A stretch of 5,043 bases of DNA from Alphaproteobacteria bacterium. GTDB taxonomy: Bacteria > Pseudomonadota > Alphaproteobacteria > UBA9219. The stretch spans positions 1 through 5,043 of the forward strand of contig JAQUPC010000134.1 in assembly GCA_028716765.1 (NCBI GenBank). The letters are read 5' to 3'. Each line of letters begins with the position of its first letter. The stretch's first letter is position 1. The translations under genes and the position numbers were made by a program. The notes beneath the pieces were generated by a model. It made no database searches, was not told the DNA's origin, and worked only from the letters and a program-made list of their open reading frames with translations. Positions 1 to 4,547 of the stretch are shown here, in pieces.

Positions 1-2
1 CG

Positions 3-116
3 CCGCCCGGCGACAGGCATCGGGAACCGCCTATGGGCATGGGGCCGGACAGGCCAAGGCAGCCCATGATGCCGGGCGATGACCGGCCGCCTCCGCCGCC
101 CTTGGGTGAGCGTTGA
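3..116 (+). CDS. Possible 3' end of an unidentified gene (Pro/Met-rich tail)
   Basis: This frame is open from the left edge to a TGA at 114-116, giving 37 residues that enter from outside the window. The peptide is rich in Pro, Met, Asp, Arg and Gly, with short stretches such as PPMGMGPDRP and DDRPPPPPLGER at the end. Most third codon positions are G or C, which fits a coding frame in this GC-rich genome, but such composition also keeps other frames open for 20 codons or more here. No domain can be recognised. It is not the expected upstream neighbour aroA (EPSP synthase), whose C-terminus is not proline-rich. The stop codon overlaps a TTGACA that may have been the -35 box of cmk. Gene status is uncertain. 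Confidence 0.33.
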   Translation, partial: PPGDRHREPPMGMGPDRPRQPMMPGDDRPPPPPLGER

Positions 117-165
117 CAATCGAACCACAGGCAAGGCTTGCTCTTTGCCTCGGCGGCCCTATAAA
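113..165 (+). promoter_or_regulatory. Remnant of the original cmk promoter, -35 and -10 pushed apart
   Basis: A perfect TTGACA lies at 113-118 and TATAAA at 160-165, 41 bp apart, which is too far to work together. The intact cmk copy reads CAGGCAAGGCT directly followed by ATAAAG, whereas here the same 11 bases (128-138) are followed by 22 extra bases (139-160). Removing those bases would bring the boxes to a 19-bp spacing, long but closer to a sigma-70 promoter. I infer that this is the ancestral cmk promoter, now broken. The assignment depends on the comparison of the two copies; no expression evidence is visible. Confidence 0.3.
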
Positions 166-223
166 GACGGCATGAGCACGTCGTTCACTCCCATCATCGC
201 CATCGACGGTCTGTCGGCCAGCG
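128..223 (+). repeat. Direct repeat, left copy of the cmk promoter/start segment
   Basis: Positions 159-223 match 1014-1078 over 65 bp with one difference, T at 210 against C at 1065. The change is synonymous for Gly13 of Cmk. A further 11 bases (128-138) match 1005-1015, but in this copy they are separated from the rest by 22 extra bases. The match contains the -10 box TATAAA, the ATG and the first 17 codons plus one base of cmk. It ends abruptly at 223, where the sequence changes to the MNT/HEPN module. Both copies point the same way, so recombination between them would delete the module and leave a complete cmk. Confidence 0.93.
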
Positions 224-276
224 CATGTTGGGCGTGTTGCTTAAGCCCCTTCCGTTTCACACAAGCGTTCCACTAG
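172..276 (+). pseudogene. cmk: Truncated cmk 5' fragment
   Basis: From the ATG at 172 the frame encodes the same N-terminus as intact Cmk (MSTSFTPIIAIDGLSAS) and then leaves it after codon 17. The break falls inside the Walker A loop: intact Cmk continues SGKGT, here the frame reads SACWACCL and stops at 274-276. All of the catalytic protein is missing, so no CMP kinase activity is possible. The end of this frame overlaps the 3' end of the HEPN gene on the other strand. A 34-residue peptide could be made if the region is transcribed rightward, but I see no reason to think it is functional. It is best read as the left scar of the event that placed the module here. Confidence 0.85.
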
Positions 277-636
277 CGCGACGAAACCGGTTGCCGTTTC
301 GATAGCCTCGCTGGCTTCCTGAGCCGAGACGCTTTCGTTCGGGTTTTTACCGTAATCGACGGTCGTCTTTGTTTCATAGCCATGTGCCAGAAACCCGGTA
401 AAGCGGGGATCAATAGCCGGAGTGTCTTTTGCAATCCGGCAAAACACGGCGCGTAAACCGCTATGCGTTTTGGCGACTTTGCCCGTTTGCGCGTACACGT
501 AGGCTTGCGCGGCATGAAAAGCCGTCATGTAGGCTTCACGGGCAGCTTCGCTAAAAACATCGATCACGAAAACGCGCTTGGCAATATCAAGATGGCCACG
601 TGCGATATTCAGGCTTTCGGCGACTTCAGGAATCAT
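241..636 (-). CDS. HEPN-domain protein (UPF0332/COG1895 type), putative toxin
   Basis: This is a 131-residue, mostly helical protein with the layout of the HEPN-domain family (UPF0332): an N-terminal helix pair with SEAAREAYMTAFHAAQAYV around 29-47, a KTHSGL motif at 56-61, and a VDYG motif near 93-96, followed by a C-terminal helix. HEPN proteins are commonly RNases acting through an R-X4-6-H motif in the cytoplasm. Here the only candidate is R78-X6-H85-G-Y87, which resembles the R-X4-H-X-Y of HepT toxins but sits where family members usually have an AYxxK/R-type segment, so catalytic competence is open. Its ATG overlaps the stop of the upstream nucleotidyltransferase gene by ATGA, indicating translational coupling. 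In known MntA-HepT pairs the partner modifies the motif tyrosine and silences the toxin; the same role here is inferred. No terminator is seen after its stop. Confidence 0.85.
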   Translation of the reverse strand: MIPEVAESLNIARGHLDIAKRVFVIDVFSEAAREAYMTAFHAAQAYVYAQTGKVAKTHSGLRAVFCRIAKDTPAIDPRFTGFLAHGYETKTTVDYGKNPNESVSAQEASEAIETATGFVALVERLCETEGA

Positions 637-950
637 AATTCGCGACCGTCTTTACGTATTTCATGCATGAATAACGTGCGGTTCTCATAACTCCCAGCCG
701 GCAACATAACAACATTAACGACAGCGCCGGTGTCGTCCAAAATTGGCATGGTGACTTCGGAAATATGTTCGCGTTTACGCCAGCGTTCTTCCGGCATATC
801 CTTGAGAAACAAAGCAATGTCATAATCCGAGTCAGGCCTCGCCTCGCCTCGCGCGCGCGAGCCGAACAGCACAATGCGCTCGATCCGGTCGCCGTAGGTC
901 CGATCAAGCTCTGTGCGCAGCCGTGTCAGAATGGGGTCTGTCTGTGCCAT
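633..950 (-). CDS. MNT-type minimal nucleotidyltransferase, putative antitoxin
   Basis: This 105-residue protein has the minimal nucleotidyltransferase fold of the Pol beta superfamily. Residues 28-49 carry the hallmark G-S-X10-D-X-D: G30, S31, then D42 and D44 inside GSRARGEARPDSDYD. These residues bind the nucleotide and the metal ions. Family members usually have a third acidic residue on a later strand; the matching segment (VVNVVML, about 77-83) shows Asn79 instead, so transfer activity may be altered. From memory, related alphaproteobacterial proteins also lack it. It is the first gene of a leftward two-gene operon, and its TGA overlaps the HEPN start. In characterised MNT/HEPN pairs the enzyme adds AMP to the HEPN toxin and acts as antitoxin. 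No good Shine-Dalgarno sequence precedes the ATG. The start gives a normal family length. Confidence 0.88.
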   Translation of the reverse strand: MAQTDPILTRLRTELDRTYGDRIERIVLFGSRARGEARPDSDYDIALFLKDMPEERWRKREHISEVTMPILDDTGAVVNVVMLPAGSYENRTLFMHEIRKDGREL

Positions 951-960
951 AATAATGTAA

Positions 961-989
961 CTTTATCATGTTTGCGCCAAAAGGTTCAA
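961..989 (-). promoter_or_regulatory. Candidate promoter of the MNT/HEPN operon
   Basis: Reading leftward, TTGAAC (989-984) is followed after 16 bp by GATAAA (967-962), or after 17 bp by ATAAAG (966-961). This is a plausible sigma-70 pair 10-12 bp before the MNT start codon. The predicted mRNA start would leave almost no leader, in agreement with the lack of a Shine-Dalgarno sequence. The -35 box lies only 3 bp from the proposed -35 of cmk on the other strand. Based on hexamer resemblance alone. Confidence 0.4.
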
Positions 990-991
990 TG

Positions 992-1020
992 CTTGTCCTT
1001 TTTTCAGGCAAGGCTATAAA
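992..1020 (+). promoter_or_regulatory. Rebuilt cmk promoter, probably giving a leaderless mRNA
   Basis: CTTGTC (992-997) and CTATAA (1014-1019) with a 16-bp gap resemble the alphaproteobacterial CTTGAC/CTATAT housekeeping promoter. The -10 part belongs to the duplicated cmk segment; the -35 part lies in cassette DNA. Only six bases separate TATAAA (1015-1020) from the ATG at 1027, so transcription should begin at or very close to the start codon. There is no Shine-Dalgarno sequence in range, which fits leaderless translation. Confidence 0.5.
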
Positions 1021-1078
1021 GACGGCATGAGCACGTCGTTCACTCCCATCATCGCCATCGACGGCCTGTCGGCCAGCG
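1005..1078 (+). repeat. Direct repeat, right copy, attached to intact cmk
   Basis: This is the partner of the left copy: 1014-1078 matches 159-223 with one mismatch, and 1005-1015 matches 128-138. It runs without interruption through -10 box, ATG and the start of the P-loop into the complete cmk gene. The base before 1005 is where cassette-specific sequence (a run of T) begins. The near identity suggests a recent duplication or continuing gene conversion. Confidence 0.93.
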
Positions 1079-1698
1079 GCAAGGGCACGCTGGCCCGGCG
1101 TGTGGCCGAAAAACTGGATTTTGCCTGGCTCGACACGGGGCTGCTTTACCGTGCCGCGGGCCTGATGGCGCTCGAGGCCGGAGCGTCCCTCGACGATATG
1201 GAGGCGCTGGAGGCTTTCGCCAAACGGCTCAACCTGAAGATTTTCGCCGCAAGGCTGGACGATCCGGCGCTGCGCGGCGACGAGGCCGCTCAGGCGGCGT
1301 CCAAGGTGGGAGCCTGTGCGCCGTTGCGCGCCGCCTTGTTGAAATTTCAGCAAGATTTTGCTCACCATCCGCCCGATGGCAAAGAGGGGGCGGTTCTGGA
1401 TGGGCGCGACATCGGTACCGTGGTCGTGCCGGAGGCGCCGGTCAAAATCTTCGTCACCGCCGGCGTCGAAACCCGCGCAAAACGGCGGTTTAAGGAGTTG
1501 CGGGAGCGGGGCGAAGATGTTAGTGAGTCCGCCGTCCTGGCGGATATGCGCGCGCGCGACGAGCGCGACCAGACGCGGGCCACGGCTCCGGCAAAACCGG
1601 CTCCGGACGCGGTTGTGCTCGACACGACGAGCATGAACGCCGACGAGGCCTTTGCCGCGGTTTTGGCGATCGTTGAGGAAAAGCTGCATTCCGCATGA
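1027..1698 (+). CDS. cmk: Cytidylate (CMP/dCMP) kinase
   Basis: Cmk moves a phosphate from ATP to CMP or dCMP in the cytoplasm and recycles cytidine nucleotides for RNA, DNA and lipid synthesis. The 223-residue protein has the full family layout. There is a Walker A loop GLSASGKGT at about 13-21, a substrate segment LDTGLLYRA near 35-43, and a KVGACAPLRAALLKFQQDF segment near 93-111. It continues with the CMP-binding motif LDGRDIGTVV near 124-133, the lid and Arg-rich segment RAKRRFKEL near 150-158, RARDERDQTR near 175-184, and VVLDTTSM near the end. Length is normal. The ATG at 1027 gives the standard N-terminus; no upstream in-frame start is better. The gene lies 248 bp before rpsA, the usual proteobacterial order. 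Unusually, its promoter and start region are duplicated on the far side of an MNT/HEPN module, and its mRNA is probably leaderless. Confidence 0.98.
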   Translation: MSTSFTPIIAIDGLSASGKGTLARRVAEKLDFAWLDTGLLYRAAGLMALEAGASLDDMEALEAFAKRLNLKIFAARLDDPALRGDEAAQAASKVGACAPLRAALLKFQQDFAHHPPDGKEGAVLDGRDIGTVVVPEAPVKIFVTAGVETRAKRRFKELRERGEDVSESAVLADMRARDERDQTRATAPAKPAPDAVVLDTTSMNADEAFAAVLAIVEEKLHSA

Positions 1699-1703
1699 AG
1701 ACA

Positions 1704-1720
1704 GCCGGCATGGTGCCGGC
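1704..1720 (+). other. Perfect hairpin six bases after cmk
   Basis: GCCGGCA (1704-1710) and TGCCGGC (1714-1720) form a perfect 7-bp stem with a TGG loop, just past the cmk stop. No T-run follows, so it is not a standard intrinsic terminator. It could protect the cmk 3' end or cause partial attenuation before rpsA. Confidence 0.4.
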
Positions 1721-1733
1721 GGCGGTTAAATCG

Positions 1734-1805
1734 CGAAGGGCCATCGGGCGTAGCTTTCAGCCCCGGCTTTTCGGATTTGCCCGGAACAATAAGGCCCTTC
1801 GGGGC
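1734..1805 (+). promoter_or_regulatory. Nested long stem competing with a UUCG hairpin
   Basis: CGAAGGGCC (1734-1742) is perfectly complementary to GGCCCTTCG (1793-1801), and inside it CGGGC (1745-1749) pairs with GCCCG (1779-1783). Bases 1794-1805 can instead form a small hairpin GCCC-UUCG-GGGC with the very stable cUUCGg loop. The two folds share bases and exclude each other. This is what one expects of a two-state leader, but GC-rich DNA yields such pairings by chance, so covariation is needed before calling it a switch. Confidence 0.35.
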
Positions 1806-1855
1806 AAAAACGAAAGCGGCAGGAACTCCCTGCGACGGAACCGGAGTCCGGCGAA

Positions 1856-1898
1856 GCTGCGACTTGTCCCCCGAAGCCTTGGCGAAGGGGGAAGCAGC
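1856..1898 (+). repeat. Symmetric palindromic hairpin, possible dispersed repeat
   Basis: CCCCC (1868-1872) pairs with GGGGG (1887-1891), then a symmetric GAA/GAA internal loop (1873-1875, 1884-1886), then GCC/GGC closing on TT. An outer stem GCTGC (1856-1860) with GCAGC (1894-1898) encloses it. The GAA/GAA arrangement could form tandem sheared G-A pairs. Short palindromes of this look occur as dispersed intergenic repeats in several alphaproteobacterial genomes, but only one copy is in the window. Confidence 0.35.
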
Positions 1899-1900
1899 CA

Positions 1901-1930
1901 AGACGGAAGGTTCCCGGCGGTTTGCCGTCT
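1901..1930 (+). promoter_or_regulatory. Hairpin directly upstream of the rpsA start
   Basis: AGACGGAA (1901-1908) pairs with TT-G-CCGTCT (1922-1930), an 8-bp stem with one bulged G. It ends 16 bases before the rpsA ATG and leaves the A-rich GAAAGAAAAATTCAAC unpaired. An exposed A/U-rich segment beside a hairpin is a typical landing site for S1-dependent initiation, so it may matter for rpsA translation control. Confidence 0.35.
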
Positions 1931-1946
1931 GAAAGAAAAATTCAAC

Positions 1947-3773
1947 ATGGCCAAGAGTGCATCGAAAAAGCGCGTTATGCGCGAAGATACTATTGTTTCC
2001 CCCGCATCGTCCGCACCCGGCGAAAGCTTCGCCGCGCTGCTCGAAGCGTCCTTCGGCAAGAAGGGCAGCATGGAAGGCAGCGTCATCAAGGGCAAGGTCG
2101 TGGCGATTGAAAGCGATTTCGCCATCATCGACGTCGGCCTGAAATCCGAAGGCCGCGTTGCCTTGAAAGAATTCGCGCTTCCCGGCCAGCCCGCGGAAAT
2201 CCGCGAAGGCGACACCGTCGAGGTGTTCCTCGAGCGCATGGAAGACCGCAACGGCGAAGCTTCGCTGTCGCGCGAAAAGGCCAAGCGCGAGGAAAGCTGG
2301 ACCGTTCTGGAAAAATCGTTCAACAACACCGAACGCGTGACGGGTGTGATCTTCGGCCGCGTCAAGGGCGGCTTCACGGTCGATTTGAACGGCGCGGTCG
2401 CGTTCCTTCCGGGCAGCCAGGTGGACATCCGCCCGGTGCGCGACATCACACCGCTCATGGGCACGCCGCAACCGTTCCAGATTCTGAAAATGGACCGCGC
2501 GCGCGGCAACATCGTCGTCTCGCGCCGCTCCGTCCTTGAAGAGAGCCGCGCCGAAGCGCGCTCGGAACTCGTGGCCAACCTCAAGGAAGGCCAGGTGCTG
2601 CAAGGCGTCGTCAAGAACATCACCGATTACGGCGCGTTTGTCGATCTCGGCGGCGTGGACGGCCTGCTACACGTCACCGACATTGCGTGGAAGCGCGTCA
2701 ATCATCCGTCCGAGGTTCTGCAAATCGGCCAGCAGGTCACCGTGCAGGTGATCCGTTTCAACGCCGAGACCCAGCGTATCAGCCTCGGCATGAAACAGCT
2801 CGAGTCCGATCCGTGGGAGGGCGTCGTCGCGCGCTATCCGGCGGGTCTCAAGCTTAAGGGCCGCGTGACCAACATCACCGACTACGGCGCGTTCGTGGAA
2901 CTTGAACCCGGCATCGAAGGCCTCGTTCACGTTTCCGAAATGTCGTGGACGAAAAAGAACGTACATCCGGGCAAAATTGTTTCCACGTCGCAGGAAGTCG
3001 AAGTCGTGGTGCTGGACGTCGATCTGTCCAAGCGCCGCATCAGCCTCGGCCTGAAGCAGTGCACGGAAAACCCGTGGGAAAAGTTCCGCGAAACGCACAA
3101 GGCCGGATCGGCGCTTTCGGGCGAAATCCGCAACATCACCGAGTTCGGCCTGTTCGTCGGCCTGCCCGGCGACATCGACGGCATGGTGCATATGTCGGAC
3201 ATCGCCTGGGACAAGCCGGGCGAGGAAGCCATTCAGGCTTACCAGAAGGGCCAAACCGTCGAGGTCAAGGTGCTCGACATCGACGCCGAGAAAGAACGCA
3301 TCAGCCTCGGCATCAAGCAGCTGACCAGCGATCCGTTCGAAAACGTCGTCGTCAACTTCAAGAAGGGCGACGTCGTGACCTGCACCGTGAGCGCGATCAC
3401 CGAAGGCGGCATCGAGGTCAACCTCGGCGATCAGGCCGGCGGCTTCACCGGCTTCATCAAGCGCAACGATCTGGCGCGCGACCGCTCCGAACAGCGGCCC
3501 GACCGTTTTGCCGTCGGCGAAAAGGTGGACGCCAAGATCACCAACATTGACAAGGCGGCCCACAAGGTCACGCTGTCGATCAAGGCGCGCGAAGTGGACG
3601 AAGAGAAGCAGGCGATGGCCGAATACGGCTCGTCCGACTCCGGCGCTTCATTGGGCGACATTCTGGGCGCGGCGATCAAGCGCGCGCAGAAGAAGACCGA
3701 GAAGGACGACAAGCCGGCCAAGGCCGAGAAGAAAGGCAAGAAAGCCGAAAAAGAGGACGAAGACGCCGAATAA
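1947..3773 (+). CDS. rpsA: 30S ribosomal protein S1
   Basis: S1 binds single-stranded mRNA and brings it to the 30S subunit, which is needed where Shine-Dalgarno sequences are weak. The 608-residue protein has six S1 (OB-fold) domains at about 44-113, 126-201, 212-287, 297-371, 384-459 and 471-549. Domains 1 and 2 are divergent ribosome-binding types. Domains 3 to 5 carry the RNA-binding signature NIT[DE][YF]G-FV-L...G[LM][LV]H[VM][ST][DE][MI][AS]W and end with RISLG[LMI]KQ. The tail has the alphaproteobacterial SGASLGDILGAAIKRA segment and then about 27 Lys/Glu/Asp-rich residues, making it somewhat longer than the roughly 560-570 usual in the class. I chose ATG 1947 because MAKSASKK leads directly into the conserved N-terminus; Met11 (1977) is an alternative. 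The frame extends upstream to 1695, but that part is not S1-like. The 3' side ends in a strong terminator. Confidence 0.98.
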   Translation: MAKSASKKRVMREDTIVSPASSAPGESFAALLEASFGKKGSMEGSVIKGKVVAIESDFAIIDVGLKSEGRVALKEFALPGQPAEIREGDTVEVFLERMEDRNGEASLSREKAKREESWTVLEKSFNNTERVTGVIFGRVKGGFTVDLNGAVAFLPGSQVDIRPVRDITPLMGTPQPFQILKMDRARGNIVVSRRSVLEESRAEARSELVANLKEGQVLQGVVKNITDYGAFVDLGGVDGLLHVTDIAWKRVNHPSEVLQIGQQVTVQVIRFNAETQRISLGMKQLESDPWEGVVARYPAGLKLKGRVTNITDYGAFVELEPGIEGLVHVSEMSWTKKNVHPGKIVSTSQEVEVVVLDVDLSKRRISLGLKQCTENPWEKFRETHKAGSALSGEIRNITEFGLFVGLPGDIDGMVHMSDIAWDKPGEEAIQAYQKGQTVEVKVLDIDAEKERISLGIKQLTSDPFENVVVNFKKGDVVTCTVSAITEGGIEVNLGDQAGGFTGFIKRNDLARDRSEQRPDRFAVGEKVDAKITNIDKAAHKVTLSIKAREVDEEKQAMAEYGSSDSGASLGDILGAAIKRAQKKTEKDDKPAKAEKKGKKAEKEDEDAE

Positions 3774-3794
3774 CTTCCTTCTTCGTGCTTGAAA

Positions 3795-3833
3795 AACAAA
3801 CCGCCGGAGCGAAAACTCCGGCGGTTTTTGTTT
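3795..3833. terminator. Strong intrinsic terminator, bidirectional, between convergent genes
   Basis: AAACCGCCGGAG (3798-3809) and CTCCGGCGGTTT (3816-3827) form a perfect 12-bp stem around a CGAAAA loop, followed by TTTTTGTTT for rightward transcription from rpsA (stop at 3771-3773). On the other strand the stem is followed by a T-rich run (TTTGTTTTTC), so it should also end leftward transcription of the gene that stops at 3858. Confidence 0.93.
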
Positions 3834-3857
3834 GGCGGTGGCGCTGCCCGGTTACGG

Positions 3858-4547
3858 TTAGGGATGCCTGTTTTTCTTTAGGCAAACGGGAGCAAGAACC
3901 GTTCCAGGACGGACAGTGCCGTTTTCTCCGGCGGCGCGGTTTTCCACATCGATTTTCGTTTTCGAAAAGGCGGATATGACATTTCCTATAAGCCACATCC
4001 CATAGACAGGCATAAGATGATAGTTTCCGTGAATAATCTCTTTTATGGCCATAGGAAATAATGCGGCCGAGCCGAGCACGCAAAAACCAACCCGGGGGTT
4101 TGCGTAAGCCTTGAGCACCAGTTGTTTTGTCTGTGACAGGGAGCGTCCAATAAAAGTCCGTCCGGCGACTTTAAATTCGGCCAGCCGCCGGGCAGCCCGC
4201 TTTTGCATCCATGGTTCGACAATGCCCGGCGATAAGCTTAAAAGATAAAAGCCGTGGGCAAGCCAGGTCATGGGGTCCCAGACAAGAAGAAGCGGCGCCT
4301 GATGCACGCTCATGGCAACGGCGCTGATGGTTAGAGGAGGGCAGAGTCCCCAGACGTGGCCGCGGGCAAGACCTGTCGCGGTGGCGCAGAGGTTTATAAT
4401 GCCCGCCGCCGTCTCATTTCCAGTGCCGACAAGCCCGGAGGCGAGGGTTTGCACAACGTTGCCGGAACCCCAGAAAAAAGCCGCGATATTAACGCCGTAG
4501 TTGGCTAGAATTTTTCGCGACGCAGTTTTAAATTTCTTCTTAACCAT
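3858..4547 (-). CDS. Unrecognised multi-pass membrane protein
   Basis: I do not recognise the family. The 229-residue protein begins with a basic segment (MVKKKFKTASRK) and shows about six hydrophobic stretches near 19-41, 46-61, 66-81, 84-110, 153-172 and 177-195. Between the fourth and fifth lies a charged, Arg/Lys-rich segment (about 113-146) that would face the cytoplasm by the positive-inside rule. The C-terminal 30 residues are polar. The first and last helices share W-x-x-G-N-V-[VI] (W26 to V32 and W185 to I191), hinting at an internal duplication. There is no cleavable signal peptide or catalytic motif that I can see. A weak GAAG about 9 bases before the ATG may serve as ribosome binding site. 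It converges on rpsA and shares the terminator between them; GC is mixed and locally under 50%, so it may be accessory. It could be a small transporter, but that is a guess. Confidence 0.75.
   Translation of the reverse strand: MVKKKFKTASRKILANYGVNIAAFFWGSGNVVQTLASGLVGTGNETAAGIINLCATATGLARGHVWGLCPPLTISAVAMSVHQAPLLLVWDPMTWLAHGFYLLSLSPGIVEPWMQKRAARRLAEFKVAGRTFIGRSLSQTKQLVLKAYANPRVGFCVLGSAALFPMAIKEIIHGNYHLMPVYGMWLIGNVISAFSKTKIDVENRAAGENGTVRPGTVLAPVCLKKNRHP

Larger units (their letters stand above)
224..1004. mobile_element. Inserted MNT/HEPN cassette inside the cmk 5' region
   Basis: This 781-bp segment lies between two direct copies of the cmk start region and holds only the two leftward genes plus about 70 bp of control DNA. 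Packing is tight: the HEPN stop codon is 17 bp from the left repeat. Sampled GC is about 45-55%, clearly below cmk and rpsA, which fits foreign origin. No integrase, transposase or clear terminal inverted repeats are present, so the segment does not move by its own means, or it is a remnant of something larger. Known integrative elements that enter genes often bring a copy of the gene's end to restore it; the repeat resembles that outcome. A local rearrangement that duplicated the cmk start is the alternative. Confidence 0.55.
1699..1946 (+). other. Gene-free structured region, probable rpsA leader
   Basis: These 248 bases between cmk and rpsA show no convincing gene. The rpsA frame is open back to cmk, but translation of that extension gives a low-complexity, non-conserved peptide. 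No good promoter was found, so rpsA may be read from the cmk transcript as well as from an undetected promoter. The stretch is full of inverted repeats: 1704-1720, 1734-1801, 1794-1805, 1819-1833, 1841-1851, 1856-1898 and 1901-1930. The last 16 bases before the ATG are A-rich with only a weak GAAAG. In E. coli the rpsA start region also lacks a good Shine-Dalgarno sequence, folds into hairpins and is repressed by S1 itself; a similar autogenous control is possible here. Confidence 0.5.

Noticed and set aside
129..150. AGGCAA/TTGCCT inverted pair as a terminator for the HEPN operon
   Set aside because: It is a 6-bp stem with a 10-base loop and no T-run, and it lies beyond the dead cmk copy, so it would not prevent the antisense transcript.
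79..276. A 65-residue rightward ORF reading through the left cmk copy
   Set aside because: Only its middle part is homologous to anything (the Cmk N-terminus). The part before 172 is promoter DNA and the part after 223 is antisense to the HEPN gene.
224..978. Similar 11-base sequences near both ends of the insert (CATGTTGGGCG at 224-234, CATGTTTGCGC at 968-978) as possible element ends
   Set aside because: Two mismatches in eleven, the second copy lies 26 or more bases inside the right end, and they are direct, not inverted. This is close to chance.
1695..1946. An N-terminal extension of rpsA starting at 1695, overlapping the cmk end
   Set aside because: The added 84 residues are low-complexity, not S1-like, and coincide with dense hairpins. 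ATG 1947 leads directly into the conserved S1 N-terminus.
1362..2603. A 413-residue leftward ORF, plus further long leftward ORFs at 1757-2623 and 2667-3563
   Set aside because: They mirror cmk and rpsA, whose GC-rich codons keep antisense frames open. Their translations show no domain.
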